The notes under the pieces are model-generated. The model was not told where the DNA came from. It saw only the letters and a program-made list of their open reading frames with translations, and ran no database searches. Of a DNA stretch of 64,000 nucleotides, positions 1 to 9,632 are shown piece after piece. Position 1 is the stretch's first letter. Each line of letters begins with the position of its first letter. The DNA comes from Aplectana chamaeleonis (taxonomy: Eukaryota > Nematoda > Chromadorea > Rhabditida > Cosmocercidae): NCBI GenBank assembly GCA_029168955.1, contig JAPDOI010001067.1, forward strand, positions 124,001 to 188,000. Reading direction: 5' to 3'. The position numbers and the translations under genes are program-made.

Positions 1-1150
1 ATCTCCACTCGGGCTCATATGGGATATAGAATCGAGAAATAGTCGCCAATTAAGTATACACCCTTACATCGAAACTTTAAACGGGAAAGGGATTAAATAC
101 GCTGAGTTAGAAATTAGAGCATTTTTGGTCTCGGAGAAATTGAGAGCGCCCGATGAGGCGCTCTGGCGCGGGCGGGGCAAGTGGGGCGGGCCTGGCCCCG
201 CCCCTCGTCGCGGACGAGATTGTCTCTAGACTGGCTCCTTCTCCTTTGTATTTTCCACGTTATTCAGCAGTATTCTACAAAACTCCAAAGTATGTACTAG
301 ACGCTGCTCAACAGGTCTGTTTCCTTACCATGACTATCCTGTAGAAGAAACGTTTATCCCAAATGCATTGAGTTGCTAATTCATGAAAGTTTGCATGTTT
401 ACATTTCAACATGAAACTTTTCTTGACTTGCAATTTGATGCTATACATTACCCATCTTTCCGCAGGAGTGATTCGATGAAAAGGTGAGTCTCTTTCTCTA
501 ATTTCTTTCTTTCTCCATTCCTTTGAAACATACCAGTGATTTATAATTCGTGTATAACTCTATTCGCGCAATGTTAAAATCTTTTAATGTTGTTTAACAC
601 TCTGAACCTTTTCATTTTCCATTGCGCAGCCTAACAATTGTTCATAAATCTTAAAAGTCGATTATCAATATTATAATTTTAATTTAAAAATTTACGAAGA
701 GCTCAAAATTAACTTCTAATAAATACGGAAACATTCCCTAATGACTACCTAGATTTTCTACACATTCGAGTCTTCCTCGAAACAAAATATTAATTTGTAA
801 TGTCTTCAGTTTACATGATTTTTACGCCCTCAAGCGGAGAAAGATATTTTTTTAAAAATAATAGTGTTGATACATATCATCCGGATTTTTTTCTCCATAG
901 CTTGACTCAATTTTATATTTTTCTATTTATCCAACTACATATCATGCCATATTGAGAAAATTTTGGAGCCTCTTGACATTTTTTCATTCTTCGAGTAGCA
1001 TAATTGAAACATTAAAAAAATCATACATATATCTTATTTTGCTAATGCCTCTCCAATGAATTTTCTAGAACATTCGAGTGTTTTCTAGAACAGTCTTCAT
1101 TGGCATTTTTATTGACCATTTTTTAACAAATCAGGCGGTGTTCAAAAACT
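1..1150. other. AT-rich non-coding DNA with a short GC-rich foldback
   Basis: No gene can be supported here. Positions 150-222 are strikingly GC-rich and can fold: a GGGGCGGG run faces a CCCCGCCCC run about five bases later. The rest (345-1150) is AT-rich and shows no coding signal. A short splice-flanked segment near 469-484 and one near 265-312 were considered as exons and rejected, because no joined frame stays open. Confidence 0.4.
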
Positions 1151-1192
1151 TATGTAAGCGTTAGTTTTTTAGACCGTAACATTTCTATAGAT

Positions 1193-1769
1193 TTACACAT
1201 ATAATTCGTGTGAAGAAATTTTGTTTCGGATACGCGACTTAGGGATACGGTGGTAGAGGAAACCTCCGTATCTGATTATCAATTTTCGTGTATAATTGTT
1301 TTGAATTTTTTCGAGGGATACAAAGTCTTTCTTTTTGTGCGGTGAAAAAACTGTGGGCCCACACTCTAAGATAGGCCTGACATACGTTTTGTATGCTTTC
1401 ACGGGAATATTGATGTTTTTTGTTGCTAGTCACTTGAAAATTTGATAGGTCCGATCATACGCCTTCCTGCAAATATTTCTGTAATGTTCTGAGAAGTCTA
1501 ACTTGCTATTATAAGGAAATCCTAGATCAACAACTCTGTCCACCAGAGGAATTACCTTATCTTGCAAGACGAAATTCATGCGACTATCTGCCGACCCGAT
1601 TCTCATGTGCATGGTTTTCTCAGGTCCAAGTGGTAATGCCCAGTCCTTACTCCAAGATTCCACAACATTGATAGCGGATTGTAAAAACATGATGAGGAGT
1701 CATCCGGATTTACATAGATTTTGAAATCGTCAGCATACTGCATACATTTCACCCCAGTCTCTCGTACTA
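1193..1769 (-). pseudogene. CR1-type LINE ORF2, C-terminal part (RT motif C, thumb and tail)
   Basis: This is the downstream part of the ORF2 interrupted by the RTE element. On the minus strand it begins with the YADDFKIY catalytic motif of the reverse transcriptase (about 1755-1720). It continues through the thumb-like segment (AYKTYVRPILECG, KIQNNYTRKL), which is also present in the copies at 31225-33705 and 53400-54363. The frame breaks near 1430 and again at about 1200, so the C-terminal tail is lost. It is a non-functional remnant whose identity is clear from the repeated motif order. Confidence 0.8.
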
Positions 1770-1780
1770 TATGGGCTAGC
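1770..1780. repeat. 11-bp target-site duplication of the RTE insertion (left copy)
   Basis: TATGGGCTAGC occurs here and again at 4970-4980, immediately outside the two ends of the RTE element. This is the expected product of target-primed reverse transcription. Confidence 0.9.
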
Positions 1781-4700
1781 ACTCACTCACTCACTCATCC
1801 CATTAGCTGGCGGCTGGCGGAGCGGGATGACCTCTCAACCAGTACACTGCTGTAGGTGCCATAGGAGCTCCAGTGGCCTGAACGATACGCTTCCATTCAG
1901 AACGATTAGCCGCAATTATTTTAGCGTTAACGACACTGCACCGTTGAGATTTCAGATCAGCTTCGACTTGCTTCACCCACGTCTTCTTCGGGGCAGTTCT
2001 CTCGACCTTCCATGCTTTTGGGCGTTTTCTCCATAGCAAGCTGTGCGGTAGTCGACTGGCTTCCATTCTGCATACGTGTCCAAACCAGCGCAACCTTTTC
2101 GTTCGGATTTGTTCCTCGATTGTCGGTTGATGGTCGCAGCTGTCTCGTATAACGTCGTTGCGTATGCGATCTCTTAACGTTGTTCCGAGAATTCGCCGCA
2201 AACACCGCATTTGGAAGACCTCTAGCTTGCTGAGATCCGACTTGAGCAAGGTCCACGACTCTGAGCCGTACAATAGAATCGGCATTATAAGAGATCGGAA
2301 GATCCGCATCTTGGTCTTGATTGACACATTGCCCTTTTTCCACAGACACCAGCCTAGTGAAGCAAAAGCAGCACACGCCTGCCCGATCCTGCACTGTATC
2401 TCAGTTGTGGCCACTACCTTGCGCTGTTGCACCACCGATCCTAAGTACTTGAACTCCTCAACTTGCTGAAGCTCAGCTCCTTCGAAGAACACAGAAGCAC
2501 GTGAACCGTCTGACGTCATGACTTTGGTCTTGTCCTTATTTATCCGTAGACCGTACGAATCCGCGATATCTGCTATACCCTTCATCAAATTCGTAGCATC
2601 CATATCAGTATCGGTGAACACAGCGCTGTCGTCCGCAAACATCAAGTCTGTGAGGAACTCGTTATCGCCATATTGGACCCCTCTTCTATCTTTGAAAACC
2701 TTTCTCATAATGGCGTCGACCACAGTGTTGAATAGCAGTGGCGAAATCACATCTCCTTGCCGGACTCCTGCATTGACCGCAAATTCTTCGGACAGCTTGT
2801 CCCCGACGCGAATGCAGCTAGTTGAACCGCTGTATGTTCCCTGCAGGAGCTTCACAATTTTCTCCGGAACGTGTTCGCACTCCAATGTTCTCCACAAGGC
2901 AGGCCAGTGCACGCAGTCAAAGGCCGACTTGAAGTCGATGAAGGTAATAACAACCCGCTTTCCACAGCAGATCCTTTCCTCCAGAAGTTGACGAAGTGCG
3001 AATATTTGATCGCTGCAGCCTCGACCAGGACGAAATCCTGCCTGTTCCTCGCGACTGGTATGCTCTCGATGGCGTTGAAGTCTGGACTGGATTATCCTCG
3101 TGAAGACTTTACCAACGATTGATAACAGACTGATTCCGCGATAGTTTTTACAGTCCCTGGCATCACCCTTTTTGTGAATGGGCACAACGATAGCCTTTTT
3201 CCAGGTAGATGGGACGTTTTCTGACTGCCATACGAGGAGGATCAGCTGATGTAACCGTCGTTGTAACACATCACCACCTGCCTTGATCGCTTCAGCAGTA
3301 ACGTTGTCTACACCAGGCGCCTTTCGGTTTTTGAGACGCTGAATCGCGGCTCTCACTTCGTCCAGAGTGGGTTCAGAGTCAAGCATCGCCTGCTGTGACA
3401 CTACAACTGGTATCGGTTTGTCAAGCGGGCCTGGTGGTGCATCGTGACTGTAAAGCTCGCTGAAGAACTGCTTCCATCGTAACAGGCGCTCATCCACAGA
3501 ACGCACAAAGGACCCGTCCGTATTCCTGATGCAATCGCTAGCCGGATTGGTTTTCTTTCTGAGACGGTTCAGTGTACCGTACAATGTGCGGTAGTTATTT
3601 CTTCCAGCCGCCTCCTCCAGTTCGTCGGCCATCTTGTTCCAGTACGACTCTCTCTCCTCTTTCAACTTACGACGAAGCTCTTGACATAGTTGCCGATAAC
3701 GTGCAAAGTTGGTTAGCTTCACTCGTTTCCGCTCATCCACGAGGCGGAGAGACTCGTCCGATATCCATGGCTGTGTTCGCCGGCGAATAACCGGGCAGAG
3801 AGGCTCTGCACATTGCAGAACGACATCAACTGTTTGCTCCTCATATTCGTCTACGGACAATGCATCTTGAAGCACTGCAAAGCGATTTGACAGCGCGATT
3901 TGAAACGCTTCTCTTGTTCCAGGTGTCAGCAAGTGGGACCAGTCCAGTTTCTTTTTAGGAGGCACCACACGCCTGGGTCGCCGTAAACGAAGCTTCATTA
4001 CAGCGCGCAAGAGATAGTGGTCCGATCCACAGTCAGGTCCTCTCATGGCTCGCACGTCTTTGAGTGAAGACCTGAAACGAGAGTTCACCAGCACGTAATC
4101 TAAGGTGGCTATATCATGTCCGGTCGAACTCCTCCATGTTAACTGATGTTTCCGGGGATGTTGAAATAGACTGTTTCCAATCGTAAGCCCGTTGAACGCT
4201 GCAAACGAAAGCAGACGTAAACCGTTATCGTTCATTTCACCGACGCTGAACCTTCCCAGCACTCCTTCCCATCCGGTTCTAACAGTTCCGACTCTTGCGT
4301 TGAAATCGCCCGCTACAATGGTAACATCGGTTCTCGGGATCGAATTCAGAACGTCTTGGAGTTGTGCGTAGAACGCGTCTTTGTCGATGTCAGAACTCGA
4401 CTCCGTGGGCGCATAGACAGACACAAAATGGGTTTTTATCGTTCCGCTCAAGACTAGGACAGCAATCCTGCCAGAAATCGGCTCAAACGTAATCACGCTT
4501 CCAGCTGCGTCCCTGCTTAGCATGAATCCAACGCCTTGATGATGCCGCTCATCACCGGAGTAATACAGCACCATCTTTTCGTCACTTCCTGGAACCTGGA
4601 TGGTCACCGTTCCACAACCGCTCATTCTGAGCTCGGAAAGCGCAGCAATCGATACTTTGGACCTCGACAGCTCCCTGGCAATTACTTCTTTTTGTCCAAC

Positions 4701-4969
4701 GCAGTATCCCGTTCTCACGTTCCACGCTCCGATCCGCAACTCTTTTTTCGGCGTCACCAGTCGTCTTGCATTTTGGCCAGTAGCATTCTTCTCACCAACA
4801 CCCTGGTTCCCTAGTGCTGGCGCATCGGCTGCCCCGGATGCGGTAGCTTCATCGTTATTTCCTAAGAGACTCTCCATGGTTACCACCTAAGTTTTCCAGC
4901 CCGTCGGTAGTACGGGGGGCCAACCCTCCTCCTTTCTCATCCGGGCTTGGGACCGGCAATGGCGGAGTT
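1781..4969 (-). mobile_element. Full-length RTE-type LINE inserted in the CR1-like LINE
   Basis: This 3,189-bp element lies between two TATGGGCTAGC duplications. On the minus strand it has a short 5' leader (4969-4887), one long reading frame (4886-1803) and a 3' end made of TGAG repeats (1797-1781). Short tandem-repeat tails instead of poly(A) are typical of RTE elements. The open frame, the perfect 11-bp target duplication and the lack of internal damage all suggest a recent insertion. Confidence 0.92.
1803..4886 (-). CDS. RTE-type endonuclease-reverse transcriptase (1027 aa, intact)
   Basis: This polyprotein nicks target DNA and copies element RNA at the nick. The N-terminal AP-endonuclease domain covers about residues 48-300. 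It shows AWN at 55-57, SELR with the catalytic Glu at about 85, VYAP at 157-160, GDFNARVG at 193-200, TLDY at 261-264 and GSDH at 287-290. The reverse transcriptase covers about 505-850. It shows APGVDNVTAEAI, HKKGDARDCKNYRGISL at 571-587, GFRPGRG, IDFKSAFD at 650-657, GVRQGDVISPLLFN and the catalytic FADD at 750-753. A C-terminal region with RLRWFGHVCRM and a Trp-rich end is normal for RTE. The length fits the family. No stop or frameshift is present and all catalytic residues I can see are kept, so the copy could be active. The start ATG at 4886 lies 84 bases inside the element, and a second ATG follows three codons later. Confidence 0.93.
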   Translation of the reverse strand: MVTMESLLGNNDEATASGAADAPALGNQGVGEKNATGQNARRLVTPKKELRIGAWNVRTGYCVGQKEVIARELSRSKVSIAALSELRMSGCGTVTIQVPGSDEKMVLYYSGDERHHQGVGFMLSRDAAGSVITFEPISGRIAVLVLSGTIKTHFVSVYAPTESSSDIDKDAFYAQLQDVLNSIPRTDVTIVAGDFNARVGTVRTGWEGVLGRFSVGEMNDNGLRLLSFAAFNGLTIGNSLFQHPRKHQLTWRSSTGHDIATLDYVLVNSRFRSSLKDVRAMRGPDCGSDHYLLRAVMKLRLRRPRRVVPPKKKLDWSHLLTPGTREAFQIALSNRFAVLQDALSVDEYEEQTVDVVLQCAEPLCPVIRRRTQPWISDESLRLVDERKRVKLTNFARYRQLCQELRRKLKEERESYWNKMADELEEAAGRNNYRTLYGTLNRLRKKTNPASDCIRNTDGSFVRSVDERLLRWKQFFSELYSHDAPPGPLDKPIPVVVSQQAMLDSEPTLDEVRAAIQRLKNRKAPGVDNVTAEAIKAGGDVLQRRLHQLILLVWQSENVPSTWKKAIVVPIHKKGDARDCKNYRGISLLSIVGKVFTRIIQSRLQRHREHTSREEQAGFRPGRGCSDQIFALRQLLEERICCGKRVVITFIDFKSAFDCVHWPALWRTLECEHVPEKIVKLLQGTYSGSTSCIRVGDKLSEEFAVNAGVRQGDVISPLLFNTVVDAIMRKVFKDRRGVQYGDNEFLTDLMFADDSAVFTDTDMDATNLMKGIADIADSYGLRINKDKTKVMTSDGSRASVFFEGAELQQVEEFKYLGSVVQQRKVVATTEIQCRIGQACAAFASLGWCLWKKGNVSIKTKMRIFRSLIMPILLYGSESWTLLKSDLSKLEVFQMRCLRRILGTTLRDRIRNDVIRDSCDHQPTIEEQIRTKRLRWFGHVCRMEASRLPHSLLWRKRPKAWKVERTAPKKTWVKQVEADLKSQRCSVVNAKIIAANRSEWKRIVQATGAPMAPTAVYWLRGHPAPPAAS

Positions 4970-4980
4970 TATGGGCTAGC
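4970..4980. repeat. 11-bp target-site duplication of the RTE insertion (right copy)
   Basis: Second copy of TATGGGCTAGC. Outside it the CR1-like reading frame continues (FTSELAH, minus strand). Confidence 0.9.
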
Positions 4981-6842
4981 TCCGAAGTGAAGATTGCAAA
5001 AAGCACAGGGGACAAGACGCCTCCTTGGGGAACACCGCTAGTGGCACAGTAAATTTCGGATAATGACGAATTTATTCTCACCTGAAACGTGCGATCTCTA
5101 ATGAAACGCTCAATCCATGTAGTTACTTTTGGGTGAAAACCGAACTTCTCCATTTTGAAAATCAATTTAGAATGACAAACACGATCGAACGCTTTCGAGA
5201 AATCGAAGTAAATCACATCACAACTCATCTTTCGGTCAATAAGATTGGACCAATCATTTATACACTCCAATAAATTTGTCTCAACTGACTTACCCTCCAC
5301 AAAACCATGTTAACTTGATGGAATTATATCGTTACGCGTTATGTGGTCAACTATATGCTCTTTAAGAATTTTTTCAAAATACCGGCAAAGTAACGAAATT
5401 ATGCTTACTGGCCTATAGTTAGAAGGGTCACTGGCGGGCTCCTTTTTTAGAAGAGGTGTAACATATGAATGTTTCCAACGCATAGGGACTTCAGTTAGCA
5501 TGAGAGATTGATTGAATATGTACGCAAGAGGCTTGGAAATTACATGAGATACTTCCTTCACAAAACGCAAAGGGATGTGATCCGGAGTAATCGAGTACGA
5601 ATCTGGCCATTTGCTAATCAGTTCAAAAATTTTAAAATCATCAAACCATGGGAACGATTCCATTTCACTAACAACAGGAGAATTGTCAGAAGGGCAGACA
5701 CTATCATCTTCAGTGAAAACCTTGCAAAATTCTTTGGCAAGCATATTGGCTTTATCAGTATCAGAAATAGCCCTGACAGAATCCTTCATTAGAACAGAAG
5801 TTTTGTTTCTGGTATTTAGTTTCCCCCTCATATACTTGTAGAAAGATTGTTTTTTGGCCGGAATCGATATTTCGCTTCTCTATATTTTGATTATATTTCT
5901 CCAATTGCTTGGAAAAACTTCGAGCAAAAGCATGATACCTCTCCCAGTCAGAAGTATTTTGAGATTGGAAGGCTACAGAAAAAAGACAGTCTCTATGATC
6001 GGACATGTTTCTAAAATACGTGGGTAAAAATGATCGAGAAGCGAAAACGCGATTCCAAGGCACAAAGATTTCAATAGCATGGTGGAGTATACTCAGAAAC
6101 ATCTCATACTTTTCGTCTACTGTGCCATTCGATTTTAGCGAGGCCAACCAATTCACATCCGCAAGATAACGGCAGATCAAGGAGTAATCACATTTCGAAA
6201 ATTGTTGACGATAGGTCACGCTTGTGGCAGAGATGTCAGCACGAACAATGAATGATACGCTTGAATGATCGCTGGTACCAATCGGAGGTTTTGGCACAAC
6301 ATTATCAACTAGATTCTTGTCATTTGTGAAAAGTAAGTCAAGGATATGTTCACCACGAGTAGGATGATCAATATACTGATTGAAATCATGGGTCACCAAA
6401 AATCAATGAAGATGGAATGACTATTGGAGTCGGAGGTGGGACACGAGAGGTCGTTCCAGCAAAATTCCGGGAAGTTAAAATTCCCAATGAGAACAGAAGG
6501 CCCATCAGTTGCGATGAAATCACTTATTGTGTTAACAAGATGATCCGTATTTGCCTGAGAGCAGGAAGGAGCACGATAGACCACCACAAAGCGAATAGGA
6601 TTAGGACAACAGAAAACATCAATAGCCAGAGTTTCATAGCTTTTAGGAACCGACTCAGCAAAAACAGTAACATGCTGTAGCGACTTTTTTAGTGATACCA
6701 TCACCCCTCCCCCCGGTCTACCAGGCCTATCGCAACGACTAGCCTCAAACTCGTTTGCAACATTACAAAAAAGAGATGACAAAGTATGAATAGTTTTGAG
6801 CCATGTCTCGGTAAATACATAAATGTCATAAGAATTCCCCAA
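4981..6842 (-). pseudogene. CR1-type LINE ORF2, endonuclease and reverse-transcriptase part
   Basis: On the minus strand the fragment shows an AP-endonuclease: TETWL near 6810, GGGVMVSL, VYRAP, IGNFNFPEF (the usual GDFN has become GNFN) and TSDHSS. After a linker comes the reverse transcriptase, with NYRPVSIISLL, HGFVEGKSVETNL, YFDFSKAFDRV and SGVPQGGVLSP, up to the RTE junction at 4980. It is broken by a frameshift near 6395, another near 5800-5830 and a TAA stop at about 5307-5312. The changed endonuclease residue is a further sign of decay. The missing end is at 1193-1769. Confidence 0.85.
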
Positions 6843-6928
6843 AATTAAGTCGATTTCTCTAGCATTTTTAACGATTGATCTTGCATTAGAATAAAAACTA
6901 TTGATCGAAAAGAACCGAGGAAAATCAT

Positions 6929-7959
6929 TCAGTTTAAATGCGTACTCACCGAGGCATTGGTTATGCCAGAAGCATTTTCTAGTTGAGAAGTAGGGTCACC
7001 CACATGGTGGGTTCCGGCTACCTGCTCACAGACTATGCCTCCGTCATATCGACTCAATCTGTTCTCCTTCCTTGCATTTAATTCGGCTCGAGTAAGCGAT
7101 GCCCTTAAAAAGACACCCTTGAGCGAAAATAAACGCAAATTAGGAGACCGAGCAATAGCCAACTTCTGATGGAATGTTGTTGGCAGAACTACCTTGAGGA
7201 GCCTATTTCTACCAGGAAGCTTTTTACCTAACCTATACACAGACAAAGGGGATGCCTCTATGCCGAGAAAAGACAACAAATTCGAAACCCAATAATAATC
7301 ATTCTGACTACGGTGTTGAATATTAGGAGAATGGACTCAGATATGCCAGATAATGCAATAGAGCGCTTGCGTTCGCACTCGTGAAAATTATCGTCAACGA
7401 AACACGGATCACGAACTGACGTCACAGATACATCAGAGTTACGAGAAGTCTCAAGTTCAACTATTCTACCCTGCATAGTCTTAATCTGATTTCTCAACGA
7501 GGAATTTTCCTTAGCAAACTCAAAAGTCTTAGCACGCAAACAGGAATTCTCATTCAAAGAGGAACTTAGCTGCTCAGTCAGAAGAATGAGAATAGTCTTG
7601 ACGCAATTGGGTACTTCCTGAGAGCCTTACACGTCCTTGAGCGCAGCAGACAGATCATGATCACTCAGACATAGACGCGAGGCAGGCTGATCATCATCAT
7701 CTCTCCCATCGATTTTTTCCATAGAATCGAACAACGGCACAGCATCCTGTGGGGTCTCCATGGAATCCTTCAAAAAGAACGGGGAAGACAGCGGAGGTAG
7801 AAATGTATGTAACCAATGACCTGTTAATGTGGCAAATGAAGATGAATAACAGGCTTGTTCCCTTGCCACTAGGAACGACACAGGTTGGCAGTTGACTAGG
7901 ACAGATTCTTGGCAGAGGGTACGAGGTAGAGTTGATCCGCAATCTCCGAGGGCCAGCAA
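6929..7959 (-). pseudogene. CR1-type LINE ORF1 (coiled coil plus RRM-like domain), frameshifted
   Basis: Three minus-strand frames (7959-7627, 7557-7258, 7279-6929) together match the intact ORF1 at 42667-43458. Shared features are a heptad-like segment rich in Asn, Leu and Glu, then ERKRSIALSGI, a block with RLLKVVLP and FHQKLA, then KGVFLRASLTRAELNARK. ORF1 proteins of this kind bind element RNA. Frameshifts at about 7620-7560 and 7270 make it non-functional. Confidence 0.7.
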
Positions 7960-8919
7960 ACTTCCTCAGAATATCGCAGGACGGGTAGACAGGCGAAACG
8001 GGAAGGACAGCAAGGCGGATTGGGCAGGAAAAATCCTCGAAATAGACGAAAAAGGTAGTCGAGGTTCAGAGCAATCAATGGCCCGACCGCACACCGTGGG
8101 AACCGTGGTATATCATCTCAAAAAAATCTCAAAAAATGTCACCCGTTTTTTGTCCTCGGAACTTCTCATCTTTCATCAATTGGTATTGGCCATGATCAGA
8201 GCAATTCGAAATATAGGTTTGGATAAGAACTGTTGCCTTTTTCTAGCTAAGTATTTCGCTTCCAGAAGAAGACGCACAAAAACGCCGGTGGTTCACCGGC
8301 TGCAATGTGCACTCGCGAACCGACCTAATTTCTGAATTCTAAGTTCCTAACAACAAAAAGAGTAAGAAAAAAGAATAAAATGAGAAAAAAAGCCTTTTTC
8401 TGAACAAAGCTTCTTCTGAGATTTTTTCAAAACTTTGAATTTTTAAAAACCAAAAAACCCTGATTTTGTGAAATTTTAGAGATATCTAATTTTTTTTCTC
8501 AAAGTATAATAGAAATTGTTGAAATTCCACTAACTTTCAAAAGATGGCGTTTCATATCTCTGTATTTATGTACAGAAAAAAAACGAAGCTCTCTAAATTC
8601 GCCGAGAATTTTCTTAACGCGCATTTGTGAGATCAGGAAGGCTCCAGAGTTGTAGAACTCTCAGAAATGAGTGGTGTGAACGTCGTTATCTAAACAACGA
8701 TTTCCCCTCGTTTCTAAAACCTAAATGAGTGTTTCTTTGAGAATGGAAACCTGAAGTAAATGACTTCTTGGAACGATGGATTATATTCTGGTTGATGTGA
8801 AACAAATTCTAAGGTACTGATCACCTTTCTCAAAATTTCAAATACCAGTCTACACGAAGTCATTCTCACAAACACTGCTAAATGATTTCTGTAGTTTTTC
8901 TAGGTAAGGAAAAAAGGAA
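7960..8919. other. Non-coding DNA, probably LINE leader and a MITE fragment
   Basis: No gene is supported. The segment next to the LINE (to about 8100) may be its 5' leader. Positions 8284-8330 match the end of the palindromic element at 17825-17911, sharing GTGCACTCGCGAACCGAC. The rest (8340-8919) is AT-rich and featureless to the eye. Confidence 0.4.
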
Positions 8920-9122
8920 CGTGAATGTGAATAAAGCATAATTTTTCGGCTTCGAAAAAACCTGAGCAAAACTTTCATGAAGCCTTTCCGCACCTTGCGG
9001 TGAGATGCCCTGAGAATATAACTGCATCTTGTTTAATCGAATAAATTCTAGTAATTGGGTAAATCGTCTCAACATCGGGGCGCAAAAGTGTCTGCGGCCA
9101 GAGTTGCCTTTGGTGACAAACA
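8920..9122 (-). repeat. 203-bp direct repeat, copy 1
   Basis: This block is nearly identical (only a handful of differences by eye) and equal in length to 16945-17147, in the same orientation. Both copies keep an open frame on the minus strand containing KGNSGRRHFCAPMLRRFTQL. The two copies bracket the Penelope-like block at 9633-16227, so they may be its terminal repeats (pseudo-LTRs), or a duplicated exon-like fragment. Confidence 0.75.
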
Positions 9123-9632
9123 ATTAAAAGAGAAAAGAAGAAGAAGGATGTAGAGGAGTAAGAAGTTGATAAAGTCCGTTTCGCCTCTGCCCGCAGACGA
9201 ACCTTACCAAACAATTCTGCCGAGGCTCCTCAGTGAGGAACAGAATTGTCGATGAGAAATAAATGAGAAAGCTGAGCCACAAGCAGAAATTGTTAGCAAG
9301 AATAATGAAAGGAAACTGAGTGAGAAAGAAGAGGCGCGGAAAAGTGGTAGAACAATGAAAGTCCAAAATGGGGAAAGGTCAGGTCCAAAATCAATGTGGA
9401 ATCAATAAAGTCGTATGGTGTAGGTCGTTCAACAATAGCAGTAGCTGGAATAGAACAGGATTCGAGACTTTAGTGTAGCTAATATTCGAATTTATAGAAT
9501 AGCAACGACAAGTTTTTTAACATGATTGTGATCATCTGGCAAAAGGAACTTATATGAAATTTTTTTGTTGCGATAGATGCATTTGACTATGTTAACGACA
9601 ATAAATTCTGAAGAGTATCCATTGTTTAATAG
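9123..9632. other. Probable 3' untranslated part of the Naiad-like element
   Basis: This AT-rich stretch lies downstream of the reverse transcriptase stop (minus strand) and before the 203-bp repeat. No open frame with recognisable content is seen. Confidence 0.35.

Larger units (their letters stand above)
1193..7959 (-). mobile_element. CR1/Jockey-type non-LTR retrotransposon, decayed, split by an RTE insertion
   Basis: Read on the minus strand, this stretch carries a LINE with two reading frames. ORF1 has a coiled coil and an RRM-like block (7959 to 6929). ORF2 has an AP-endonuclease followed by a reverse transcriptase (6842 to 4981, then 1769 to 1193). The two parts of ORF2 join exactly across the RTE element at 1781-4969. 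The RT block ends upstream at the FAIFTSELAH segment and resumes at the YADDFKIY motif. Frameshifts and a stop (TAA where related copies have Gln, at about 5307-5312) show that it is dead. Two related copies lie at 31133-33858 and 42667-58045. Confidence 0.8.

Noticed and set aside
265..485. Possible small exons ending CTGCTCAACAG/GTCTG and GATGAAAAG/GTGAGT
   Set aside because: Splice-like ends exist, but joined reading hits stops in every phase tried and the peptide matches nothing I know.
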